From assembly GCA_947179155.2 (NCBI GenBank), contig OX359278.1, positions 16,077,496 through 16,141,495 on the forward strand: a stretch of DNA of 64,000 nt, written 5' to 3'. Below are positions 1 through 11,075 of the stretch, piece after piece (the first letter of the stretch is position 1; each line of letters opens with the position of its first letter). Below the pieces are notes generated by a model. It had not been told where the DNA came from. It searched no databases and worked only from the letters and a program-made list of their open reading frames with translations. The translations under genes were made by a program, and so were the position numbers. Source of the DNA: Hedera helix. Its lineage: Eukaryota > Streptophyta > Magnoliopsida > Apiales > Araliaceae.

Positions 1-299
1 GATAAAGTTAAAAGTTAAGGATGTTATGTGCAAATTTTATTTTGTCGGACAATATTCGCTTTGTCGGGGAATATTCGTTTGGTCGGGGAATATTCGTGTC
101 GTACGACGGCGCCGAAATAACAAATTATTGGTGGACCCCACAACGGAATATTTGTCGGATATAGAAAACGACAGAAATAACCTTTTTAAATAAAAATAGT
201 TAACGGAACTGTTAAAATACCGGTGATAAAAGAATAGTAGCATACGGTAGTTTTTGGTATTTTCTGTAGCACACGGTACTCTACAGTAACACACGGTAT

Positions 300-600
300 T
301 GCATAGTGTCTCATATTATTGGTCTAATAATTGACACCGTAACTGTTACGCATCATTTCATCGATAATTGTCACTGCATAATATTTTATATTATCAATTC
401 AATAATTGTTGTTACACAGTATTTTGCATTATTGATTTAATAATTGTCATTACACTGTATTTAATATCATTGAGTCAATAATTGTTGCTGCACTGTTTTT
501 AAAATTATTGAACCTAATAATTGTCACAGTAACATATGCACAGTAATTCACATTATTGAATCAATAATTGTCATGACACAGTAACGTATTTTTCTTTTAC
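300..600. repeat. Degenerate tandem repeat, about 60-bp units
   Basis: A unit resembling ATTGAATCAATAATTGTCA followed by a variant of TACACAGTA recurs about five times at roughly 50-60 bp spacing. Each unit has a small palindrome around TTGA-TCAA. It lies in the U3-like part of the LTR. Just upstream, GGGGAATATTCG is repeated two to three times near 60-95. Confidence 0.6.
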
Positions 601-740
601 ATACCTTCTGCATTATTGTTATCTCTATTACGGTATTATTTAAACAGTTGTATTTCATTAATTAATTGACTTGATATCTAAGAGCTAACTATACTGTATT
701 TATAACAATTAGTCATAATAATTGAATTGATAAAGTTATT

Positions 741-1016
741 TGTTTATAATATAAAGTTAGGTGATTATTAGGTGATATGAAAAGAATGGTGTAGATTAAA
801 GTGTGAATTATTGTTGAATAATTGAATTGATTTGTTTATAATATAAAGTTAGGTGATTATTAGGTGATATGAAATGAATGGTGTAGATTAAAGTGTGAAT
901 TATTGTTGAATAATTGAATTGATTTGTTTATAATATAAAGTTAGGTGATTATTAGGTGATATGAAATGAATGATGTAGATTAAAGATAATATAATATTTG
1001 AAATGGATGGTGTAGA
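741..1016. repeat. 92-bp tandem repeat, three copies
   Basis: TGTTTATAATATAAAGTTAG begins at 741, 833 and 925, exactly 92 bp apart, and the units are nearly identical. The block lies just upstream of the TATA box at 1074, so it is in the promoter (U3) part of the LTR. Confidence 0.9.
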
Positions 1017-1073
1017 TTAAAAGATGATCTTTAAATGAATGGTTTAGATTAAATGAATGATAAGATTTTTGGC

Positions 1074-1081
1074 TATAAATA
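1074..1081 (+). promoter_or_regulatory. Probable LTR TATA box
   Basis: TATAAATA in the context GGCTATAAATAGAAG is followed within about 40 bp by a CT-rich leader. This is the usual arrangement at the U3/R boundary of plant LTRs. Confidence 0.6.
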
Positions 1082-1631
1082 GAAGTCTTAACTTAAGGAT
1101 TTTTCATAAACTTCCTTACTTGTTCTTTCTTTCTCTCTCTAAATACTTTTTGTGTAAGTTCTCTCTAAGTGTTCTTAAGTCATTCCTAGTTTTGAAATCT
1201 TTTGCATTCTTCTTTGAATTCCCGAGTAGAATTTTCTTATGTACAGCAACTCTTTCGAAAAATCGTAGTAAATTCATTATTTGTCAGAATTTAATGAATT
1301 AAAAGCCTGTCTCTTCAGTTTTTCGTCCTCTACAACTTTGAAGAAGGAAGAAAAGTCATCTGAAATCATCTTCATGTCTTAAAATACTAAAAACCGTAAC
1401 CTATTCTGATTTTCGTCACTATTTTCAGTCTTAGTTTTGAAAATTCATAACTCATTCATATTAACTCCGAATTGAGTGATTCTTGAGTCTATGCCGTCTA
1501 TCTTTCCGAGAGTAACATTATTTTAAAAGCATGAAGAGATTTTAAAAACTTTAGAAGACTCAAAAGTCAGATTCCTTACTGCTACAAATAAGGAAGGATT
1601 TGTTCGGCTATAAACTTGTTTCACAATATCA

Positions 1632-1909
1632 AGGTAATGAATGTCATCTTCTTTCATCTTCTATTATTAAAACTTACTACTCGTAAGGAATATCATTCTT
1701 TTCACACTCTTAAATTTATTACGGTAAGGAATGTCATCTTCTTTCATCTTCTATTATTAAAACTTACTACTCGTAAGGAATATCATTCTTTTCACACTCT
1801 TAAATTTATTACGGTAAGGAATGTCATCTTCTTTCATCTTCTATTATTAAAACTTACTACGGTAAGGGATACCATCTTTTTCATCTTCCAATATTCAAAC
1901 GTACTATGG
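1632..1909. repeat. 90-bp tandem repeat, about three copies
   Basis: ATGTCATCTTCTTTCATCTT begins at 1641, 1731 and 1821, exactly 90 bp apart. Because 90 is a multiple of three, the array keeps a frame open as a 30-residue repeat. The composition is simple and there is no recognisable protein, so I read it as non-coding LTR minisatellite. Confidence 0.85.
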
Positions 1910-1977
1910 TAAGGGATTATCATTATTTGATTCTCAAAAATAATATCGTTTCTTTCTTACTCATAAGATGTGCCATT

Positions 1978-2562
1978 TATTTCCATGTATTAAATTGTGG
2001 GAATAACCTTACGGTGCGGATTATCGTCTGTTGGTGAATAACCTTTCGTATTTATTTTCATGTATTAAATTGTGGGAATAACCTTACGGAGCGGATTGCC
2101 GCCTGTTGGTGAATAACCTTTCGTATTCATTCATTATTAATCTCTGAGAATAACCTTATGGAGCGGATTGCCGCCTGTTTGGTGAATAACTCTTTGTACT
2201 CAAATTCTATTAAATTGTGGGAATAACCTTACGGAGCGGATTGCCGTCTGTTGGTGAATAATCTTTCGTATTCATTCATTATTAATCTCTGAAAATAACC
2301 TTACGGAGCGGATTGCCGCCTGTTTGGTGAATAACTCTTTATACTCAAATTCTATTAAATTGTGGGAATAACCTTACGGAGCGGATTGCCGCCTGTTTGG
2401 TGAATAACTCTTTGTACTCAAATTCTATTAAATTGTGGGAATAACCTTACGGAGCGGATTGCCGCCTGTTTGGTGAATAACTCTTTGTACTCAAATTCTA
2501 TTAAATTGTGGGAATAACCTTACGGAGCGGATTGCCGCCTGTTGGTGAATAACCCTTTGTAT
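1978..2562. repeat. 73-bp tandem repeat, about eight copies
   Basis: The core GGAATAACCTTACGGAGCGG followed by TTGCCGCCTG and TGGTGAATAAC recurs at 2001, 2076, 2148, 2221, 2293, 2366, 2439 and 2512, with spacing of 72-75 bp. Two sub-variants differ in the spacer (AATTCTATTAAATTGTGG versus TTCATTATTAATCTCTGA). It lies downstream of the TATA box, so it should be in the transcribed part of the LTR. Confidence 0.88.
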
Positions 2563-2943
2563 TAATTTCCTTCACCTTTTGTTAATCAAACCTGCTACGG
2601 TAAGGGTTATTATTTTCTTTCGTACTCCTAAATCGAAATTTATTATGGAACTATTGCTTCTATAATTCCTGAAAATATTATATGTTCCATAATAGTTGAA
2701 CTTCATTATTTCAACTGAACCTTCCTATTTTCTGAACCTTTCTATTGAACTGTAACCGTTATTCTGAACTGTGGATCTTGAATATCATTTTTAAATTTCA
2801 CTCCACATCATGTTGATCATTTGGACATTATTTGAATCTGCACAAAGTAAACTTTCGATATTTATTGTTTATCCTATTTCTTCTGTTCATCAATTGTCTC
2901 ACTATCATTTGAACTAATCTTCAAGAATCAAGCTGTTGTGAAT

Positions 2944-3183
2944 ATCTGTGGCCGGGGGCACAGATGTGATATATTTGTTGAACAGATGATAGGTTAAAGG
3001 CGATATAATAGGTTAAAGGCGATACATCTGTTCGGTGTCTTTTATGGCACGTGGTGAATGTTCTCTTTGGCCCGTAGTGCAAAGATGAACTGTTGTTTGG
3101 TATGATTATGACCAAAGGCTGAATCTGGTATAATAATGACCGTTGGTACTATATTGAATATCTTTGGCCCGTAGTGCAAAGAT
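2944..3183. repeat. Short hairpins repeated in the LTR
   Basis: Three short imperfect palindromes occur. One at 2944-2965 has ATCTGTG and CACAGAT arms around GCCGGGGG. Two at 3064-3085 and 3160-3183 have ATCTTTG and CAAAGAT-type arms around GCCCGTAGTG and lie 97 bp apart in a local duplication. Comparable palindrome boxes occur in the other LTR families of this window. Confidence 0.65.
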
Positions 3184-3760
3184 GAACTGTTGATGTGCAT
3201 GATTATGATCAGGAACTGTGAATTTATATTATCATGACTAATGGTATTTCAGATTATAAAAGTTGATGATGTTTTTACGAAAAAGAGAAGCGAGTGGACA
3301 TTATAGTCTGCATTATTCTTCTAATAGATTGCTCATTCCGCTGCTATTATTGATCTGAACATTGTTTAAGAATTTAACTACAGTTTTTGATATAAACCTT
3401 GTAGTCTATTGTATTCTATCAAGAACTCAACTGTTGAAGGCTAATGATAATTTATTCGTCATTATCTTAGTCATGATATTTCTTACTGGGCTATTTGAGC
3501 TCACCCTTTCTTTTGTTCCATTGTTTTTCAACAGGAGATGAAAACATAACAGGGTCTAGCCGGGGAATGGAGTGAGGGTCCGAGGAATAGTTATCATAGT
3601 TTTCACGTTTTGTAAAATAGTGTGGCAATAATAGTGAAGACTTAGTTGTGTATTATTATACACTGTATTGTTGTACGTTGTGCTTTGTTGTAATAATTTT
3701 GTTGTAGTATTTTGACGACTCAAGTTTGGGCTGTGTGGGCCCAGATTTGGGGGCGTCACA

Positions 3761-5132
3761 GGTATGACACGAAAATTAAAGATCGAACCACTTAGGGTTT
3801 CGAAACGACCTATTTTGCGATAAAAGCCATAACTTCTTTGTTATTCCATATTTTTTTGAGATTCAAATTGTGTTGGTTTTATAACTCACTCATAAAAACT
3901 TTCTAGCCATAGAAATTACTTATTTAACTTGTACATTTTCAAATGACACAAAATATAGCACAAAACTACTTAGGGTTTTACCGGTAAAACTCAAAATACA
4001 CATTTCTTCCATTTTTATACAATCTACACATATCAAAACATGATATAACCACATCAAGCTATGAATATACATATATTACATAGTTAAATACTTCTAGACC
4101 ATCAAAACGAGTTTTGATCGGTTAAAAATAGATTTTAACCGTTCAAAAGCTATCTAGACTACAAAAATAAAATTTAAGAAGGTTAGAGCACTTTTAAACC
4201 TTTGAGGCTTGTGTTCTCTTCTTCTCCTCCTACCAAAGTATGTCGTGAAGCTTTGTGTCATCCACCAAGCTCAAGCTCTAGCTATCTTCTCACAACTCTC
4301 AAGTGTTTCTTCCTTTTCTCTCAAAAGCTCTCTATTTCTCTCTTGTATTCTCTAGCAAATGAACTAACAAACTTGACACAAGTGTGGAGTATCTTGTTTA
4401 TAGCCAATTGCTAATCATTCATTAACCTTACTAATTCACCAATGTTGGTGAAATTAAGACTTAATTTGGTTTACTATTGCATGGATTGACTAGGTGAATG
4501 ACAATGTGATTGACTAGGGTTGTTGGCCAACCTTGTCATAGTGTAATTTAGAAGCAACATGAAAATCAAGCAACCCATGTGAGTTCCCCTTCAAATATCA
4601 GCAAAATGGCCTTTTTCAAGCCATTTTTCCTTTAATTTTTCTACTTTAATTATACATATATACATCTATATATGTATATTCATATATGTAGCAATTTTGA
4701 CCAATTTTGACTTCCTATTGGGCTCCACTTTGGACTCTAGGATTAAATATATTGGGCTCATTTATTTAATTGGTGTGGGCTCAATTTAATTAACACATTG
4801 GGCTTACATTAATTATTCTAGGTTACATTTAATTAAATCAAGCATTGGACTTGTTTAATCAATTACATGGACTAAGGCTTAATTTAATTACTTGTACTAG
4901 GTAAATTTAATTGATCTAGTTTAACAATTCATTTGGATTTAAAATATAATCCAATTAGATTTGTTTTAGTTAATTATAACCTCTTGCTTCATTGCTTTAA
5001 ATAAATATACACATACACTAGTATATCTATTTAATTATCTAATGAACAATTAATTAGTATAAAATTTTTAATTCATTGTTAATTATATAATAATTATAAT
5101 TACAATGTTTAATGAAATTCGTGGTCATTACA
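3761..5132 (-). mobile_element. 3'-truncated LTR fragment
   Basis: The right end, GTGGTCATTACA, is the LTR 5' terminus on the minus strand (TGTAATGACCAC). The fragment can be followed against the plus-strand LTR at 58819 and the solo LTR at 16151, sharing GCCATAACTT and a CTCTC-rich leader. A minus-strand TATA (TATAAACA) lies at 4395-4402. The homology stops at about GACACGAAAATTAA, next to the end of the LTR at 1-3760. The open frame at 4202-4414 is the reverse of the CT-rich leader and is not treated as a gene. Confidence 0.65.
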
Positions 5133-5485
5133 TTATCTCCCAGTTCTATATTTCTATTAACTAGCACTTGTAATGTCGTCTCATCCTGTTCAACAGCTGT
5201 TTGCCATTTTGCTGCCTGAGTCTCTAACTCTAAAATTCTGTCTACGAACTCACTATTCTGCTGTATCAAACCGGTTACCCATTCTCGGTCGGCCTCTCTT
5301 TGCTAGGATGACGCATTCTTCAACAATGCCCCATCAGAGTCTCCTTTCAGCTCATCTGGATCTTCCTTTTGTTCACTGTGATCATCTGGTACTATTGTCA
5401 TTGTTGGTACAGTAGTCATCACATCTACTTGAATATCTTGGCACTCTTCCTTTATTGTCCGACTGAATTCTCTAATCTTTGGCAT
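5133..5485 (-). pseudogene. gag N-terminal stub of a Ty3/gypsy element
   Basis: On the minus strand a frame starts with ATG at 5485 (MPKIREFSRT) and runs through an acidic segment. It hits an in-frame stop at about 5303 and continues in register with QREADREW and then a coiled-coil-like stretch (FVDRILELETQAAKW). It then fuses directly into the purine stretch before the LTR. The position just after the primer-binding site and the charged coiled-coil character fit the N-terminal part of a plant gypsy gag. No CCHC knuckle or enzymatic domain remains, so it cannot be functional. Assignment to gag rests on position more than on sequence. Confidence 0.5.
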
Positions 5486-5696
5486 ACTATAAAATCATAA
5501 GAACAATTATTTTAGCTCAATGCAATTTTCCTTACCTCAGTTACACAAAGCACATAGCACATAACACATATTGTGAAATTTATTTTTTAACTTTAATAAC
5601 TTCATCCATTCGCCTCTTAGAACTCTAAATGAGTTTTACAATATTCCTTAAGGTCATATTCCTAAAGTTTTTCTACCTAAGGTTTATAACCTATCA

Positions 5697-5708
5697 GCTC
5701 TGATACCA
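5697..5708 (-). other. Primer-binding site, tRNA-iMet type
   Basis: The minus strand reads TGGTATCAGAGC, the standard plant LTR-element primer site complementary to the 3' end of initiator tRNA-Met. It lies three bases inside the LTR terminus (TGTAACGCC at 5712), fixing the orientation of the element. Confidence 0.85.
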
Positions 5709-5711
5709 ACA

Positions 5712-8540
5712 TGTAACGCCCCCAAATTCGAGTCCCTAGAACCACATATTAGGTGCTAACGATACTACTCTACCATTCAATCCCAACCATTCATTCTGAA
5801 TAATAAAACTTAATTTACATTAATACATAACTATCCCAGGTTCTAAATACCTTTATACATACAACACATTCATAACTGACATAATACAAAAATATAATAT
5901 TTACATTGATTCTATCACCGTATATCTATTGCTTGCTGACTTTTCCTTTCCCCTTGTTTGTACCCGACCCCTCGGCCTGTCCAGGTTTAGCTGAAATATC
6001 ATGTTAAAGCAACGGTGAACATAAAATAGCTCAGTAAGTATATAATCAATTAATGACATGATATTTCTGAATAATGAAAGGGAATCATTTACAATAAGAC
6101 TGATCTAATAACAGTTATGTGAATGAATATGAGAATATAACATAAAACTTTGTATGATTAGTTTTGAAAACATGAATACTTTGCCTGCTGCACGGTCACA
6201 AGATCAAGAACTCATTTAGAACAATACCAATCATAAAGACTGATACTGCTCTGTTCAGTCATAAGACTGCCTTTCAATTTAGATGTGTACTCTAGGTGAT
6301 CAGCCTATCATACTTTTATATTGTGCACAACATAAACATCTAGCGACGCAACCACGCCATAAAATTTACATTTCCTTTATCCTTTATTCCCTTTTTTTAT
6401 CAGGGTTGTTCTATTACAACATTTCATAGATTTCCCTCCATAACAATATGGATTGGAGCACATAATAACAAATATCTAAATTCAACGTGAATTATTACAT
6501 ATGTCTAGCCGAAATCAAGATTGACATCGACCTATTTCAATAACAGTTCAATGATGAATGAACTTCAATAGAGCTTATCATAAATGTATAACATGTATCA
6601 TTGTTAAAGAATTACAAAAAAAGAGTTCGAAAAGAACACTTGTCTTCGTCCTCGTTTGTTTATCGGTAATATTGTATCCCGATTATGTCCTACATAACAA
6701 TAATATTGATCCATGCATTAGTTACATACACATGCATGTTATACCTTGGTATACAATTTATCATTACCTTTACGTAATTCTTATCATATAACACATCATT
6801 AACTCATATCTTAATATCTACCACATTGATCATCTTTATCAATTTATGACTTACAATATATATCTCTATCATTTAATATTAAACACTTCATTTTGGTTTG
6901 AAAATAATTTTTTTTTCTGCTCACGGCTGGGGCCACGGATTTGTACTGAAAAACTGGTTGAGGCCAGATTTGGCTGAGAGAATCTGGCTGGGGCCAGATT
7001 TGGCACTGAAAATCTAGTTGGGGCCAGATTTTATAGGCAAAAATCTGGCCTAGGCCAGATTTTTCTAAAAAAAATTTCCTTCCAATTTTGATGTTATTTT
7101 TGGCCATAAACCATATTCCTCTATTCCAACACATGATTTAACATGCCTAACATGTATTTGACTTGCATGGGCCTTCAAAACATTTAAAAGTTTTCAAATG
7201 GTTTGATTTTTTCATAGGTTTCGTTTTAGGTGTAGGCAAACGTTTTTTAACGTTTAAAACTCTCATTTATAACCATATACCCCAAATGACTTCCAAATCG
7301 ACTCTAACACATGTATTTACATAAAACTTAGTTGTTTAATTTCATTTGACCTTCAATTACACAAAATGGCCAAAAATCACCCTTTGGTGGAATTTAACCA
7401 ATTTTAACAAAAGTCACCCTTGAACCCTCTTTGAGTTTTTGAACTCTACACCACATATATTAACACATGCTCATATAGCAACTTTGTGAATCCATATCAC
7501 TTCTATACGCACCTTCTAAAGCATTTTATAGATTATGATTTGGTTTATATGCAAATCATAACCTAATATTGAATTTTTTCCACACAAGTCATGCTTTTAA
7601 ATCATTTATGATCTTATGATGCTATCCAGCATGAATTTTCACATTTATCAAACAAGTTCAAAACTTCCAACTAGGTTTTCATCACTTCTATCAACATTTA
7701 ACATATAATCTTCCTTAAATCATGATTTTTAGCCATGATCATAAGCATGCATGCACATAATACCTATATATACAACTTTAACCCTTAGGGTTTCACATGA
7801 ATCACCCTCTTGACACATAACCTCACATAACTTACACATCTAACCATGAATATATGCATGGCTACACATAAATTCTAACTTTAAGCACATAATACACATA
7901 GATGAAGGGTTTTAGAGACAAAAAGACTTTTAAACCTTCTTGTAGCTCTCATTCTCCTTGCTATGAACCTTCTCAAGGTTAGATTCTCCACTTTGATGGC
8001 TACTTCTTCTTCCTTTGAATACTTTTCTAGTAATCTTTTGAAACCTCTAGCAAACCATAACCTTTCTTGCTTTTTCTCTCTAAGAACTCTCTTATCTAGC
8101 AACTTTGGAGATAAACTTAGCTTGATGCTTACAAATATACATATATATAAGTTGTATATATTCTCCAACATTTAACCATCTTTTGGTTAACTTAACTCAT
8201 GCATGATTCAGGTCATTTAAAACAATTCATAATATTAAATAAGGATAACTTGGTCATTATATAATTTTAGGACACAAATATCATTTTTTAAGATGCCAAG
8301 GTCACTTTGGTCTTTTGTTACAAAATCTAGACAATTAATTCCCATTAATTCATAACTTGTTCATTTTTAATCCAATTCAAGTCATTTTTAATCCAAATTT
8401 GTTTCATTAGCCTTGAATTTTATTCTACAATCAAATAATCCATAATTGGTTTGTCCCAAAATACTTATCACATTTCAAAATTTTAAATTTCATTAATTAA
8501 TAATAATAATTACAACATTGCTAATTTCCATGTCATTACA
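5712..8540 (-). mobile_element. 5' LTR (2.8 kb) of the minus-strand gypsy element
   Basis: Bounded by TGTAACGCC at 5712 and GTCATTACA at 8540, that is, TGTAA...TTACA inverted termini. It shares long stretches with the solo LTR at 35887-40114, such as AGGTTTTCATCA and TTAAATCATGATTT. No protein-coding content is recognised; the frames near 7900-8170 lie in the CT-rich leader. The base after it (TAGGT) has no visible partner, so target duplicates cannot be confirmed. Confidence 0.65.
6923..7070. repeat. Tandem palindromic box in the LTR, about five copies
   Basis: AATCTGGCTGGGGCCAGATT (6981-7000) and variants recur about every 32-40 bp: CACGGCTGGGGCCACGG, CTGGTTGAGGCCAG, CTAGTTGGGGCCAG and AATCTGGCCTAGGCCAGATT. 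Each is a self-complementary 16-20 bp box. Confidence 0.75.
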
Positions 8541-8948
8541 TAGGTGGTGGTTGGCGATGGGTTTTTTTTTTGGTGATGTAGGTGGTGGTGATTTTTTATT
8601 TTATTTTAGTGATGCAGGAGGTGATGGTGGTTGGTGATGGTGGGGGTGTGGTGGTGGTGGCTAGGCCTGCACCACAACTACCTCGTTCTTAAAGAATTGT
8701 AAAAGTAGTATACCCTCAAGTCAATCATATTTAATGTGATAAAATATTTACTTTGTAAATTTATTCGTTTATTGATAATAGTTTTATTCAAAGGCATTTT
8801 CTTTGTCCATATTTAATTATGATAAACCCATAGTTTTGAAACAATGCTTTTAGAATCATGATGATGATCATGCTAATGAGATCTAAATTCTAGATAACTT
8901 AAAACTAAAATTGTTCATAATCATGGGATCACTAAAATGGGGATTAAT
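8541..8948. other. Spacer: GT-rich stretch and older repeat sequence
   Basis: 8541-8660 is a low-complexity GGTGGTGGTGAT-type stretch. From about 8690 the sequence is non-coding and is interrupted at 8948 by the LARD-like element; it resumes at 15494 (GAATCTGGATAG). No gene is seen. It may be part of an older dispersed repeat that I could not classify. Confidence 0.45.
8944..8948. repeat. Target-site duplication TTAAT, left copy
   Basis: TTAAT precedes the LTR terminus TGTGAGGATCC at 8949. The same five bases follow the right terminus GTCGTTACA at 15489-15493. Confidence 0.88.
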
Positions 8949-10268
8949 TGTGAGGATCCGAACTTCCAGGATTTCTTTAATAATATCTTCCAGGATTTCT
9001 TTAATAATATCAAATGAGAATTTAATTAATAAAATTATCAATGTTGTTTAAATTAATTATTATATTATGTGATTTAAGGTATGTGAAGGGATTTAATTGA
9101 TAAAATTAAATCAGTATAGAGATGGTGATAATTGATGTTGATTTAAATTAATTGAAAAGTAAATAAATTATTTAAAAATAATTTATGAAAAATAAAAGAA
9201 ATTATATGTAAAGGTACAATAAATTGTACAATAAAATTATTGTGAAGGTGCAGGAATTATTATTTAAATAATGTTATTAGATATGAATATATATACATTT
9301 GTATATATATGTGTTATGTTTAATTGTGGTTATTATAAATGTTATTAATTATGAAAGTAAAAGGATTAATAATTAAATTAATCCAATTTTAAATGAAAAG
9401 CGAATGAGGAAGTTAATAAAATTATAATTATTGATTTTTGATTTAAGTAAGAATTATGGTGAAAATTTAGAAATTTATTGAGAAGAAATGTAATTATATA
9501 AATTATATAATAATAAATTATATAATAATAAATTATATAATTTATATAAGAAAAATTAAAGTGATGTTTAAAGGAAATTATAATTATATAAATTATATAA
9601 GGATATATTATATAATTTATATAAGAGAATTAAAATAATGAGAGAGTTAATAAATATGAAATTATTGATTAATTGATAATTATGGAGGAATTTAAGAAAT
9701 TTTTAAGAAAGGAGAATGTAAATATATAAATTATATAATTTATATATATAAAGAAATTATTGTAAATATTAAAGAAATTGAATAATAAATAAGAAAAATG
9801 AATGTTTTAAGTTATTAAAATTTATATTTATGTTTAATGGAATTATTATGACCTTTATGAAAAATAATATTTCGGAAACGTGAACATGTTAATGTAACAT
9901 GTTGTCCGAGTAACGGAGTGAAAAATTATGAAAAATAATTTTTATAAGTTATATGAATTATTTTATGATTTTTGGAGGTATAAATTACCTCAAATAAATA
10001 CATGCATGTCATAATACGTGTACAAAATTTGTCAAGTAAAGTACCCGAAAGAGGTATTAAAATTATTTATAAATCAAATTATGATTTTTAGTGAATTAAA
10101 ATAAATATTTTATATATTATATATAAAATATTTATTATACGAAACAATTATGTAATGTAGTAAATATTTATATTTTTGCATGCGTTGTGGCTGGTTGGAA
10201 ATTTCGGGAAGAAGGTTTAAGTCGGTGGACTTTTTGTGTGGCTTCCAAAGTGGTTAACTCTTTTAAGT

Positions 10269-10275
10269 TATAAAA
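10269..10275 (+). promoter_or_regulatory. Probable LTR TATA box
   Basis: TATAAAA in AGTTATAAAAGGGAG marks the likely U3/R boundary. The related solo LTR has TATA-like TTTTATAGCC at the corresponding place on the opposite strand (about 32607). Confidence 0.5.
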
Positions 10276-10307
10276 GGGAGAAAAGAAAAAGCCAAGAAAG
10301 TAAAGGA

Positions 10308-10348
<41 letters not shown>

Positions 10349-10696
10349 CACTCATCCTCCATCCGACAATACCACCGCCACCTTCCTCAACCGAAAAACC
10401 TCCATAGCCACCAAAAGGGAGAAGAGATGAATTATTTGGTGACAGCAAGGAAGGAATTGAAGCTTTAGAAGGTAAAATAATTAATTTATGGATTTATTTA
10501 TGAAATTTTTAGTGATAAATTATTATTGTGAAAAATAGAAAATAATTAGTATAATTATTTCAAATAATTTTAGGATGTATATCTATGAATTTATGATCTT
10601 TGAAATTGTTTTGGTTGTGAAAATTGGAACATAAAAATGAAAATTTTGGCAAAGTTGGTACACTGTGCGAAGGAGAAGAAGGAAGAATTCTAGAAC

Positions 10697-10865
10697 AGTC
10701 CGCGCATTGCGCGACAGTTCAGAAAAAGCGGGCAAAAAACGACGGCGTTTTTGGCCGCGCGGAAGAAAGGGCCGCGCCATGCGCGGCTGCCAGTTCTCGC
10801 CACGCCAAATGACGTCGTTTGACTGGCGTAAGCAGATGAAGCCGCGCGCAATGCGCGGCGGCCGA
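10697..10865. repeat. GC-rich palindrome cluster in the LTR
   Basis: In otherwise AT-rich DNA, CCGCGCATTGCGCG, GGCCGCGC, CCGCGCCATGCGCGG and CCGCGCGCAATGCGCGG occur within 170 bp, alternating with AACGACG-CGTTT-type palindromes (ACGACGGCGTTT, TGACGTCGTTT). The minus-strand solo LTR has the same array at 32038-32205. Confidence 0.85.
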
Positions 10866-10869
10866 CGAC

Positions 10870-11075
10870 ATGCTGGAAATTACCAGCGTGCCCCTGCTCT
10901 TTCCGATAAATACCGAACGTGTCCCTAGCTGTGCAAAATGACCTGTATGCCCCGGACCTTTTCTGTTAATGCCGGATGGGTCCTTGAGGGCACGAAAATT
11001 ACAGAAATGCCCCTTATCTTTTCATTTAATTCCGGTTATGTCCTAAGGCCACGGAAATGACGAAAATACCCCCAG
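10870..11075. repeat. About 53-bp degenerate tandem repeat, four units
   Basis: Each unit follows the plan AAATNAC-GAAATGCCCC-CTTTTC-TTAAT-CCGG-TGTCC, for example ATGCCCCGGACCTTTTCTGT and ATGCCCCTTATCTTTTCATT. The same repeat is found reversed at about 31830-32035. Confidence 0.7.

Larger units (their letters stand above)
1..3760 (+). mobile_element. Long LTR of a Ty3/gypsy-type element, 5' end outside the window
   Basis: The stretch ends in GGGGGCGTCACA, the same kind of 3' terminus (GGGG-CGTTACA) as the other gypsy LTRs here. It has an LTR-like TATA box at 1074 followed by a pyrimidine-rich leader, and no protein homology. The next bases, GGTATGACACG, are not a primer-binding site, so this is a solo LTR or a 3' LTR. 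It abuts a minus-strand LTR that is cut at exactly this point, which suggests insertion into that LTR. The body holds at least four tandem-repeat blocks, listed separately. The upstream end and its target-site duplicate lie outside the window, so the full length is unknown. Confidence 0.7.
3761..8540 (-). mobile_element. Degenerate Ty3/gypsy element with gag stub and unequal LTRs
   Basis: Read on the minus strand, it has an LTR (8540-5712), a tRNA-iMet-type primer-binding site, a short leader, the first part of a gag-like frame, a purine stretch, and a second, 3'-truncated LTR (5132-3761). No protease, reverse transcriptase or integrase is present; the internal part is only about 580 bp. The two LTRs are not close copies. 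The left one resembles the solo LTRs at 16151 and 21350, while the right one resembles 35887-40114. The unit may therefore be a recombinant or two overlapping insertions. Confidence 0.6.

Noticed and set aside
3761..3772. GGTATGACAC as a primer-binding site after the LTR at 1-3760
   Set aside because: It lacks the TGGTATCAGAGC match, and the following sequence aligns with another LTR.
7881..8175. Overlapping 96- and 70-codon frames on both strands
   Set aside because: They fall in the CT-rich leader of the LTR at 5712-8540; other LTRs have similar leaders with different chance frames.
10168..10448. Several frames with runs of Ile-Tyr
   Set aside because: They are produced by the (TA)n tract and LTR leader.
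10583..10928. Arg/Ala-rich frames on both strands, and similar ones at 32051-32301
   Set aside because: They come from the GC-rich palindrome cluster of the LARD-family LTR; open frames follow from composition and are not conserved between the two copies.
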